NCBI RefSeq assembly: GCF_030462475.1
Contig: NZ_JASMRZ010000004.1
Span: 57,249-118,069, forward strand
Source of the DNA: Variovorax sp. CAN15
GTDB taxonomy: Bacteria; Pseudomonadota; Gammaproteobacteria; Burkholderiales; Burkholderiaceae_C
DNA: 60,821 bases
Reading direction: 5' to 3'
Shown: positions 11,801-18,571 of the stretch, piece by piece
Layout: the number at the start of each line of letters is the position of its first letter
How positions within the stretch are numbered: position 1 is the stretch's first letter
The notes under the pieces: generated by a model
What the model saw: the letters and a program-made list of their open reading frames with translations, nothing else
Database searches by the model: none
What the model was told of the DNA's origin: nothing
Position numbers and translations under genes: made by a program

Positions 11801-13710
11801 CCACCGGTGTGCTTTCGGAAGTGGTCGAGGGCGGTCACGTCATGCAGCTGCAGTTCGACCCCAACGGGCGCTTGATCGAGCGCACGGCCGGCGGCGTTGC
11901 CGAGAGCTTCGCCTACGACCGCAACGGCCGGCTGGTCGAAGCCGGCAACAGCGACGCCAAGCTGCAATGGTTCTACGACCCCGCGGGCAACCTCACGCGC
12001 GAGCATCAGCACTACCTGCAAGGCGCCCGCACGGCAGTCTGGCAGCACTGCTACGACGAACTCAACCAGCGCGTCGCGACCATCCGCCCAGACGGTCACG
12101 TCACTCGATGGCTCACCTATGGCTCTGGCCATGTGCACGGATTGCTCGTCGACGGGCAGGACATCCTGGGCTTCGAGCGCGACGACCTGCATCGCGAGAT
12201 TGCGCGCGCGCAGGGCAACGGACTCACACAGGAGCAGCACTACGATCCGGCCGGCCGATTGCTGGAGCAGCAGATCTCCCAGACCAGGCGCGGCGCCCTC
12301 GGAGCCACCGGCATTCGCCGCAGCTACCAATACGACAAGGCTGGCCAGTTGATCGCCATCGGCGACAGCCGGCGCGGCAACCTGAGCTACCGCTACGACC
12401 CTGTAGGGAGGCTGCTCGAAGCCAACAGCCGACTGGGACGGGAGACGTTCGCGTTCGATCCAGCGGGCAACATCGCCAACCCCGGCGATGCCGGCCCGAA
12501 CGCCAAAGCACCGACGGACGGCAGCAGCATGGTCGGCAAGCTGATGGACAACCTGCTGAAGGACTACGCCGGCACCCGCTACAAGTGGGATGAGCGCGGC
12601 AACCTGATCGAGCGCGTCCGCAACGGCGAAAAGACGGCGTTCACCTGGGACGGCTACAACCGCATGCGCAGCGCCGAGACCTTCGGCGAAACCACGACCT
12701 TCAGCTACGACCCGCTGGGCCGGCGCATCGCCAAGCGCACGCGGCATGCGTGCACCTTGTTCGGCTGGGACGGGGACGCGCTGGCGTTCGAGAGCACGCA
12801 AAGCATCGAGGGCCAGCAGGAACAGGCATGGCGCGGCGACAGCGTCCACTACATCCACGAACCCGGCTCGTTCGTGCCGCTGGTCCAGATCCGGCAGGCC
12901 CAGGCAGTCGTGTTGAGCCAGACGACAGATGTGAAGGCACTGATGGCCGACAACGGCGGTCGCTACGACATCGAACTTGATCCGCTATGGAACGGTGAAC
13001 AAAGTCGAACGCCTGCGTCATTCGGCAAGGAAGAAATCGCCTTCTACCAGTGCGACCATCTGGGCACACCGCAGGAGCTGACGGATCATGAGGGGCGTGT
13101 GGCGTGGTCGGCGAGCTACAAGGCTTGGGGGGAGGCTAGGCAGGCGATCAGTGAGGCGGGGAGGAAAGCGGGGTTTCGGAATCCGATTCGTTTCCAGGGG
13201 CAGTATTGGGATGAAGAGACGGGGCTGCACTACAACCGGTATCGGTACTTTGATCCGCAAAGCGGCCGCTACATCAGCCATGACCCCATCCGTTTGGCTG
13301 GTGGGATCAATCTGCAAGAGTATGCATTTAATCCGCTGGAATGGATCGACCCACTGGGTTTGGCAAAAACCGGAAAGGCCGGGCGCTATCACGGACCAAC
13401 GCCTACATATACGAATCCGGGACACCATGACACGACGTCGCCAGATTTTCGTGGAGGCAGAAAAACATCTCGACTTCCTTGCCACCATGAAGCTTTGGCG
13501 TCCCGTGCTGTGCCCGATGCTGAGGGACGGCACTGGTATGCAGTCGATAACGAAGGAGTTTTTCATCGATTTGGCAATGGCAACGATGGAACCATGCATT
13601 GGAATGGCGACTCGACTCAAAATGGTGGTTTTCCTGTGCCTCCTGGCGTAAAAAAGAGGTTGGACAGCATCTTCAAAGATGGAAAAGCGGTTGAATCAAA
13701 TTGCCCATGA
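8890..13710 (+). CDS. Rhs-family polymorphic toxin
   Basis: 1606 residues from ATG 8890, chosen for the GGGAGA site upstream; a further 28 codons are open before it. Order: an N-terminal region (about 1-340) with amphipathic and hydrophobic helices around IPIVGNIMALVDVFLDIV and GINLIGLIPAPP; a Cys pair (GCKNCPLSG) near 358; the DUF6531-like opening of the shell; more than 20 YD repeats (YDxxGRL type) forming the cocoon; the core-closing motif RYISHDPIRLAGGINLQEYA and WIDPLGLAK (DPLGL at 1487-1491). A variable tail of about 115 residues follows, with GRYHGPTP, HHDTTSPDF, GRHWYAVDN and HRFGNGNDGTMHWNGD. The tail is His/Trp/Asp-rich and looks like a small nuclease-type toxin; it reminds me of the 'polymorphic toxin type 37' group, but I cannot confirm that. 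A four-base overlap couples it to the next gene. No VgrG or other secretion gene is in the window. Confidence 0.92.
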   Translation: MQSGTPQRPPSGTHQAKPAPTPIAEREPQTAVAPLNTIAKEDIAAASKVVDEWLRSFTGGYVTLDRLTTVLGSIPIVGNIMALVDVFLDIVTILEKKSNDAVTRFLNWASLGINLIGLIPAPPTMAAARMSLRPTLHLVKQELIHGARNLGGTIVTMLVGHLNASIVGELETFIEGAIARLSGILEDCARLSDSILDNLIGILQRVLGGQDLFTVARPGAAEANDYDPKTQSTWSGMWRRALKYSAGTAKRAANYAARKAAAYLPESVRARVSEVIESLIALKSDFRHQLSDLANQELQGSIMWLLRQLLLAMAQKKSPRAAMVQPGAGGEARRSRPDTQVEHLRVQAPAKGDPGCKNCPLSGAQVPSSSKFAISLATGCESFTHVDFTLVAPLPITWARTYRSNLGAFDEGSLGARWLTPYSTRVDIAAPAQGPRSGEPSLIYHGADGRSHAYPLLAVGQSYRDAIEEATLTRLSETLLAVDFGKAMAVGEAGDWREVYELVDTAASKVSTQGRQHFRLVALHAGKEASVGLRYDHVIAATGEQVLSDIISKQGDVTIAHVGTRPDARSGLITSLWEIKGGQVVRQLAAYVHDAEGDLVSAQDENGEAWNYSYSHHLVTRYTDRTSRGINLEYDGTGVDARAVREWSDDGSFALRLEWDRNIRLTYVTDALGGETWYYYDILGYTYRIIHPDKRQEWFFRDEAKNITRHVHTDGSTDDFNYDADGNLRTRTRADGTQVHFAHDKRGRMTGLRDAEGGVWKRDYDADGNLVEEIDPLGHKTEYAYDKAGRPVRITDAKGGIKLLTYTRAGQLASHTDCSGKTTRWEYDEQGRLVKATDAMGQSTRYRYTTADEPGKASAAANANRPGRLEEITLPDNTSEHFVHDGEGRLLAHTDALGRRTSYDYTRCGLVSRRTDAAGHTLKYRWDLLGRLSELHNENGSRYDFRYDPVGRLLEEVGFDRKATRYCYEDSTGVLSEVVEGGHVMQLQFDPNGRLIERTAGGVAESFAYDRNGRLVEAGNSDAKLQWFYDPAGNLTREHQHYLQGARTAVWQHCYDELNQRVATIRPDGHVTRWLTYGSGHVHGLLVDGQDILGFERDDLHREIARAQGNGLTQEQHYDPAGRLLEQQISQTRRGALGATGIRRSYQYDKAGQLIAIGDSRRGNLSYRYDPVGRLLEANSRLGRETFAFDPAGNIANPGDAGPNAKAPTDGSSMVGKLMDNLLKDYAGTRYKWDERGNLIERVRNGEKTAFTWDGYNRMRSAETFGETTTFSYDPLGRRIAKRTRHACTLFGWDGDALAFESTQSIEGQQEQAWRGDSVHYIHEPGSFVPLVQIRQAQAVVLSQTTDVKALMADNGGRYDIELDPLWNGEQSRTPASFGKEEIAFYQCDHLGTPQELTDHEGRVAWSASYKAWGEARQAISEAGRKAGFRNPIRFQGQYWDEETGLHYNRYRYFDPQSGRYISHDPIRLAGGINLQEYAFNPLEWIDPLGLAKTGKAGRYHGPTPTYTNPGHHDTTSPDFRGGRKTSRLPCHHEALASRAVPDAEGRHWYAVDNEGVFHRFGNGNDGTMHWNGDSTQNGGFPVPPGVKKRLDSIFKDGKAVESNCP

Positions 13711-14213
13711 TCATGAAAAGCGTTATTGATATCTGTACTCGAAAATCCAGTGACGGGCGGCGAATTTTCGTGGATCGAATGCTGATATCCATAGATGATG
13801 TGATTTTGGGAAGCGAAGATGCGACTTGCCTTTCAGATTTGTTGGTGGGTGAAATAGATCGTCTGATGTTAAATATCGAAAAACAAAAAGATAATATTAA
13901 TTTTGCAAGAAGCATCTTTGATCAAAGAATGCCCCCCGAATATTTTTTTCAACTTCTGCACAATGCGTGCTGGGTGGAAGGTGATTGGCCAGGAAGTTTA
14001 GGCGCAAGTGCGGTCGAGCCTTCTGTATACATCGGCCTCCCAGGTGGCAATGAAATATTTGATGCGGATGAGGTCTATTTTGTTGTTGTCGATTCGATGG
14101 ACGGTATTTTGCTATGCCGCAAAAGAGGCGGCGGAGAGCTGGTCATGTTGAAAGTTAATGTGCATGACTATGTCGATATTTGGAGGCGTGCGAAATCTGA
14201 AATCATTTCCTGA
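13707..14213 (+). CDS. Probable immunity protein for the Rhs toxin
   Basis: 168 residues from the ATG that overlaps the toxin's TGA (ATGA at 13707-13710), so translation is coupled; a second ATG two codons on is possible. No family is recognised. It has no signal peptide or membrane segment, is acidic, and contains hydrophobic strands such as DEVYFVVVDSMDGILLCRK near the C-terminus, suggesting a compact cytosolic alpha/beta protein. Its base composition is much more A+T-rich than the Rhs shell but like the toxin tail. That is expected if tail and immunity gene moved in together. The role is inferred from position. Confidence 0.7.
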   Translation: MIMKSVIDICTRKSSDGRRIFVDRMLISIDDVILGSEDATCLSDLLVGEIDRLMLNIEKQKDNINFARSIFDQRMPPEYFFQLLHNACWVEGDWPGSLGASAVEPSVYIGLPGGNEIFDADEVYFVVVDSMDGILLCRKRGGGELVMLKVNVHDYVDIWRRAKSEIIS

Positions 14214-14659
14214 AATCTGGACAAAACACCGCGCAAACGATCGTATGTCGAAGCCGGAATTGCCGATAGCATGACTCCGCGGCCAGCAGTTGATGATGTT
14301 GGAAAGGGAGGGCGATTGCCTGGCCTTTGTGCCGCTACAACAATCGATGGGTGGGAGCTGGGTAAGTAAAGACGCCGAGCTGGGCGTAGTGCATGATAAG
14401 CCTGATGGGCCCGTCACTGTACAGTCAGCAAAGGATCAAAATGATGAAAAGCTCAAATCTTGGTCCGCCACTCGCAGTGTCGGAAAGCCGAACCTATATA
14501 CCGACGGTCTGCTTGGGAGTATTCGATTAAGGACAAAAAATAATCTTTTGTGAAGAAGTTCTTGAGAGAAATATTTTGAAGAAACTAGGGCTTTCCTCGT
14601 TGGCGTTGGTGCCGTAGTTGGAGGCGGAATCTGATTGTTCGCGGGAGGGCGCATGGCTC
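14214..14659. other. Low-GC debris downstream of the Rhs immunity gene
   Basis: 446 bp with no convincing intact gene. One open frame of about 85 codons (ATG 14293 to 14553) has no recognisable content or clear ribosome site. Near 14575-14630 another frame, without a start, reads EKYFEETRAFLVGVGAVVGGGI before a stop. That is a glycine-zipper-like hydrophobic helix and looks like the tail end of a lost membrane or immunity protein. Composition matches the toxin tail, not the chromosome. The most economical reading is remnants of earlier toxin/immunity cassettes. Confidence 0.45.
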
Positions 14660-14983
14660 ATGAGCTATGAATATAGATTGGTTTTTGATGATCCATCGCT
14701 GATGCAGAATGTGGTGCGTACGTTGAAATCAAGCGACTCTTTAGTTGAAGATGAAGAGCGGGAGATTTTCCTAAAAGATCAGTTGCTGCAATCGAGCGCT
14801 AAATATGATGCTAGACTGATTTTGGAAAACAATTCTTCCATATGGTTGGAAGTGAAATCCAAAGCGGTTGGTCTGTATAGATTAATGATGAGTGCCCTCG
14901 AAGGTGGCGTTGTAAGATGCTATGAAGATGGAGATTTGCATGATGAGGTGAGTTTGAGGGAGGTTTTTCGCATTAAGGCATGA
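14660..14983 (+). CDS. Small cytosolic protein, possible orphan immunity gene
   Basis: 107 residues starting MSYEYRLVFDDPSLMQNVV; GGGAGGG lies 10 bases before ATG 14660. The frame stays open 14 codons upstream, but only from a TTG. No known family. It is small, acidic, without membrane segments, and made of alternating short strands and helices (SSIWLEVKSKAVGLYRLMM, then DGDLHDEVSLREVFRIKA). Small proteins of this kind are common as orphan immunity genes behind Rhs and CdiA loci; that role is inferred only from place and low GC. Confidence 0.55.
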   Translation: MSYEYRLVFDDPSLMQNVVRTLKSSDSLVEDEEREIFLKDQLLQSSAKYDARLILENNSSIWLEVKSKAVGLYRLMMSALEGGVVRCYEDGDLHDEVSLREVFRIKA

Positions 14984-15294
14984 AGACTGGCGATCATTGC
15001 GATCGGGCTCTGCGCTTTTAAAAGTCGATCCCGGGTAGGCGCGAGATTAAAAAATTGATTCCAGTAAGTTGACTGGCGACCTGCTGCATGAAATCAAAGG
15101 AAACGGTGTGTCGTTTATTTAGCGAAATTAGCGGCGCTAGGCAATATACGAGTCGCGAATTGAGTTCCTGGGTGACCTCTGGGTGGTCCGCTCACGGGGA
15201 ACCGACGAATCGCTCCGGGCGCATTGCTCGGTCGATCCCAGAACAGTCAGGATGCCGGCCGCACTCGCGGTCCAAGTGCACGTTCCCTATGCAC
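14984..15294. other. Gene-free stretch, end of the Rhs island
   Basis: 311 bp with decreasing A+T content toward the gntR gene. A fragment reading TGDLLHEIKGNGVSFI then stop (about 15071-15121) could be an old coding remnant, but is too short to assign. Nothing else is supportable. The return to high GC near 15200 marks the right edge of the low-GC accessory patch. Confidence 0.45.
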
Positions 15295-16002
15295 TCACCG
15301 CCGCGCCCGCGGCAACGCCACCGGCGCCAACGTAGCCCTCAGCCTGCTCGTCGCATCCGGCTCCGCCGCAGCATCCACCTCCAGCGCCCGCTCGACATTG
15401 CCGATGTGCTCCAGCATCAGTCGCCGCGCCCCGGCCGTATCCCCGGCCTCCAGCGCCGCGACGATCGCCCCGTGCTCTGCACAGGACTGCCCGGCCTCGT
15501 GCTTCGACTGGTAGAGCGTGGCCGCCAGGGTGGTGCGCGCCGTAAGGTCGCGCAACACGTCGACCAGCAGCTGGTGCCCCATCTGCTCGGCGAGGCAGAC
15601 GTGGAAATCGGCCAGCAGGAAGGCGCGGGTGGCCGCGTCGGCGCCTTCGATGGCGCGCTGCTCGTCGGCGATGTGGTCGCGCAGCTTGCGGATAACCTTC
15701 GCGAGCGGCCGGCCTTCGCTGGCCTCCAGGATGCCGGCCTCGACGATCCGCCGGGCCGAGAAGGCGTCTCGTGCCTCTTCGGCCGAAGGCTCCACCACGT
15801 ACCAGCCGCGGCGCGACTGCACTTCGACAAAACCGCGCGCCTGCAGCTGCATCAGCGCCTCGCGCACCATGGTGCGGCTCACCGAGAAGTTCTCGGCCAG
15901 CGCCTGCTCGCCCAGCCGTTCACCCGGCGCGAGCTTCTGCGCGAGGATGGCCTCGACGACGCGTTCGGCGATGACGGTGGGGCTGACGTCGGGGGCGGGC
16001 AT
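15295..16002 (-). CDS. GntR/FadR-family regulator with FCD domain
   Basis: 235 residues. Residues about 8-75 are the winged helix-turn-helix (ERVVEAILAQKLAPGERLGE, then SVSRTMVREALMQLQARGFVEV). Residues about 90-215 are an all-helical FCD ligand-binding domain with conserved acidic and His residues of the metal pocket (FLLADFHVCLAEQMGHQ; EHGAIVAALEAGDTAGA; LEHIGNVERAL). These regulators sense small organic acids. It lies 32 bp after dctA on the same strand and is probably cotranscribed with it. A paired palindrome upstream of dctA (17389-17424) has the shape expected for its operator. Confidence 0.9.
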   Translation of the reverse strand: MPAPDVSPTVIAERVVEAILAQKLAPGERLGEQALAENFSVSRTMVREALMQLQARGFVEVQSRRGWYVVEPSAEEARDAFSARRIVEAGILEASEGRPLAKVIRKLRDHIADEQRAIEGADAATRAFLLADFHVCLAEQMGHQLLVDVLRDLTARTTLAATLYQSKHEAGQSCAEHGAIVAALEAGDTAGARRLMLEHIGNVERALEVDAAAEPDATSRLRATLAPVALPRARR

Positions 16003-16034
16003 GTCGGTGGTCCTGGTCTTTCTCGTTTTCTCTT

Positions 16035-17360
16035 TCAGTGGCTCGCGGTGTGTACCACGGGCGCCGGCTCTGCTTCGGCCAGCGGCTCGTCGTCGGGCGA
16101 ATAGTTGCCGTCGAGCACCGCATGGGCGCGTTCGCGGTCGATGTCGCCTTCCCAGGCTGCAATGGCCACGGTCGCCACGCAGTTGCCGATCAGGTTGCCG
16201 AGCGCGCGGGCAATGCCCATGAACCAGTCGACCGACAGCACCAGCACCAGGCCGATGGCGGGAATCGCCGGAATCGCGTGCAGCGTGGCCGCCAGCACCA
16301 CGATGGCCGAGCCCGGCACGCCGTGCGCGCCCTTGGAGGTGACCAGCGCGATCGCCAGAATGGTCAGCAGGTCTGCCATCGAGATCGGCGTGTTGGTGGC
16401 CTGCGCGATGAACACGGCCGCCAGCGTGATGTAGATCGAGAAGGCGTCGAGGTTGAACGAGTAGCCGGTGGGAATCACCAGGCCCACCGTCGAATCGCGG
16501 ATGCCCATGCGGCGCAGCTTGGCCATGACCTGCGGCAGCACGCTGTCCGACGAGGTGGTCGCAAAGACGATGGTGAGCTCCTCGCGCAGGTAGCGCAGCA
16601 GCTTGATCAGGCTGAAGCCCGACATGCGCATCACCAGCCCCAGCACCACGAACACGAAGATCAGCACCGCGCCGTAGAAGAGGGCCACCAGCATGCCCAG
16701 CTGCTTGAGCGAGCCGATGCCGTACTGCCCCACCGTGAACGCGATGGCGCCCAGCACGCCCAGCGGCGCCAGCTTGATGATGATGCCCATGATCTTGAAG
16801 AGCACCAGCGAGGTTGCGTCGATCACCGCCGCCACCGGCTTGCCGCGCTCGCCCAGCAGCGTGAGCGCGCAGCCGAAGAGGACCGCGAACAGCAGCACCT
16901 GCAGCACGTCGCCGGTGGCGAATGCGTTCACCACCGTGGTCGGGATGAGCTTCATGAGGAACTCGACGGTGCCGCCGCTCGTGAGCTTGTCGGCGTTCGA
17001 GGCATAGGCGCTCATCGCGGCCGGGTCGAGCTTGGACGGATCGACGTTCATGCCCGTGCCCGGGTGGAACACGAAGGCCAGCACCAGGCCCATGGCCAGC
17101 GCGATGGTCGTCAGCACCTCGAAGTAGATGAGCGACTTCACGCCCACCCGGCCCACGCGCCGGAGATCTCCCGCGCCGGCGATGCCGTGCACCACCACGC
17201 AGAACACCAGCACCGGGATGATCATCTTGATCAGCTTGATGAAACCGTCACCGAGCGGCTTGAGCTTGACGGCGTACTCGGGAGCCAGAAGCCCCGCGAG
17301 CACGCCGAGCACCAGCGCGATGACCACCTGACCGAAAAGCGACTTGGCGAAGCGGGGCAT
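16035..17360 (-). CDS. dctA: C4-dicarboxylate/proton symporter DctA
   Basis: 441 residues from ATG 17360 (MPRFAKSLFGQVVIALVLGV), preceded by GGAG at normal distance; the 19 extra codons upstream overlap the operator. It is an inner-membrane DAACS-family symporter for succinate, fumarate and malate, eight membrane helices plus two re-entrant loops. Visible family motifs: the Ser-rich hairpin FATTSSDSVLPQVMAKL, the PTGYSFNLD signature of helix 7, and the GSAIVVLAATL hairpin 2. A Glu/Ala-rich tail of about 20 residues follows the last helix. Cotranscribed with an FCD regulator, which probably senses the substrate or a related acid. Confidence 0.94.
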   Translation of the reverse strand: MPRFAKSLFGQVVIALVLGVLAGLLAPEYAVKLKPLGDGFIKLIKMIIPVLVFCVVVHGIAGAGDLRRVGRVGVKSLIYFEVLTTIALAMGLVLAFVFHPGTGMNVDPSKLDPAAMSAYASNADKLTSGGTVEFLMKLIPTTVVNAFATGDVLQVLLFAVLFGCALTLLGERGKPVAAVIDATSLVLFKIMGIIIKLAPLGVLGAIAFTVGQYGIGSLKQLGMLVALFYGAVLIFVFVVLGLVMRMSGFSLIKLLRYLREELTIVFATTSSDSVLPQVMAKLRRMGIRDSTVGLVIPTGYSFNLDAFSIYITLAAVFIAQATNTPISMADLLTILAIALVTSKGAHGVPGSAIVVLAATLHAIPAIPAIGLVLVLSVDWFMGIARALGNLIGNCVATVAIAAWEGDIDRERAHAVLDGNYSPDDEPLAEAEPAPVVHTASH

Positions 17361-17388
17361 GAGGTCTCCTGTCTGTCTTGCCTGGGTT

Positions 17389-17424
17389 TTGCATGCAAGC
17401 AATGACACTTCTTGCATGCAAGAA
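17389..17424. promoter_or_regulatory. Paired TTGCATGCAA palindromes upstream of dctA
   Basis: TTGCATGCAA occurs at 17389-17398 and again at 17412-17421, centres 23 bp apart, about two helical turns. The second copy extends to a perfect 16-bp palindrome TTCTTGCATGCAAGAA (17409-17424). The first lies 29 bp before the dctA start. FCD-type GntR regulators bind short A/T-flanked palindromes of this size, so this is the likely operator for the downstream regulator, and by position a repression site. Inferred. Confidence 0.7.
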
Positions 17425-17652
17425 ATGTAGGCAAGAAGACTCGGAGGGCGTCAGAGGGTATTCCCGGGCACAGGCCGGCCGGGCGGAGGTCCTGGCGTTC
17501 GCCCCTCGGTCCCGCGTCCTGCCGGGTCGTTCTCACGCGAACGCGCCGCGTTTCCCAAGCGGACGCGGCTGTGCAGTTCCTTCCGTCACAGCCGAGGGTG
17601 CGGGGGGCGATTCCGGGGCAGCGATGTCACCCCCGCCCGCTCCGCGCGCCCG

Positions 17653-18555
17653 TCATCGCCGCACGAACACCTCGATCTCCACGCGGCGGTTCGGAGCAAG
17701 GCAGCCGATCAGCTCGGCCCGCTTCGCCGTCTGCGCGCACTGCACCTTCGGCTCCGACTCGCCCTTGCCCTGCACGTGGATGGCCTGCGCAGGCACGCCC
17801 GCCTGCGCCAGGTAGTCGCGAACGGTCTCGGCGCGCGCCAGCGAGAGCGCCTGGTTGTAGGCGGTGGTGCCGAGCCGGTCGGTGTGGCCCGTGATCCGGA
17901 TCGACTCCACCGCTGCGCTGCTGCTCCTGATGTCGCTCGCCAGCGCTTCCAGCCTGCGTCGTCCTTCGGGCAGCAGGTCGGAGAGCGAGCGTCCGTCGAA
18001 GCGGAAGAGGCCATCGGCGCCGAGGGTGGTCCTCGCGGCAGGAGCCGCCGGCTGGGCGGTGGCGACGGGCGTGGCCGCCGTGCGCGGCGGGCGCAGCAGG
18101 TCGGCGCAGCCCGGGCCCTTCCAGTACATGCCGTTGGTCAGCACGTCCGCGTTGAAGCGCACCATGTATTGGCAGGTGAGGTACTCGGGACCCGCGCCGG
18201 TGCGGAAATGGAAGATGTAGTTCCACTCGCGCACGCCGCCGAGTCCTTCGCTGAAGTGCGGAAAGCCCAGCAGCTCGCGCACCTGGTCCTTGCCCATGCC
18301 GGTGCGCATGGTGCGCAGGGCGTCGAGGCTGGGGAAGGCGCCTTGCTGCCACTTGGCCGAGCCCGGGGCGGGGAAGTCGTCGTCCTTTGGTGGCGCCGGG
18401 TTTTCCGATGCGGCGCGGGCCTGCATTTCCGGCGTGACGGTGTAGCTCGGGCTGGCGCAGCCGCCGGCCAGCAGTGCAGCGAAGCAGAGCGCGGAAACAA
18501 CGGAAGGGGTCCTGGAGGGAAGGAGCTTGTTCATGATGGGGTTCGTCCGGTTCAT
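17653..18555 (-). CDS. tpgA: TpgA-like lipoprotein: BamE/SmpA-like domain plus OmpA peptidoglycan-binding domain
   Basis: 300 residues, with GGAAGG eight bases before ATG 18555; ATG 18534 would also work. The signal peptide ends in the lipobox LLAGGC (Cys about residue 33), so it is an outer-membrane lipoprotein. Residues about 85-150 resemble the SmpA/OmlA/BamE fold (MRTGMGKDQVRELLGFPHFS ... REWNYIFHF). The last 110 residues are an OmpA-type peptidoglycan-binding domain (ITGHTDRLGTTAYNQALSLA, then NRRVEIEVFV). This domain pair directly after a trimeric autotransporter gene (16 bp gap) is the arrangement described for TpgA of Acinetobacter, which links the adhesin to peptidoglycan. The name is by architecture and position. 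Confidence 0.8.
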   Translation of the reverse strand: MNRTNPIMNKLLPSRTPSVVSALCFAALLAGGCASPSYTVTPEMQARAASENPAPPKDDDFPAPGSAKWQQGAFPSLDALRTMRTGMGKDQVRELLGFPHFSEGLGGVREWNYIFHFRTGAGPEYLTCQYMVRFNADVLTNGMYWKGPGCADLLRPPRTAATPVATAQPAAPAARTTLGADGLFRFDGRSLSDLLPEGRRRLEALASDIRSSSAAVESIRITGHTDRLGTTAYNQALSLARAETVRDYLAQAGVPAQAIHVQGKGESEPKVQCAQTAKRAELIGCLAPNRRVEIEVFVRR

Positions 18556-18571
18556 CTGTATCGCCTTCCCT

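Noticed and set aside
9994..12858. 954-codon minus-strand open frame inside the Rhs gene
   Set aside because: Pure antisense shadow of GC-rich YD-repeat coding sequence; Val/Ala/Gly/Arg-rich without any family motif, while the plus strand is a clear Rhs protein.
15088..16104. 338-codon plus-strand frame over the gntR gene
   Set aside because: Antisense to the FCD regulator, whose helix-turn-helix is clear on the minus strand.
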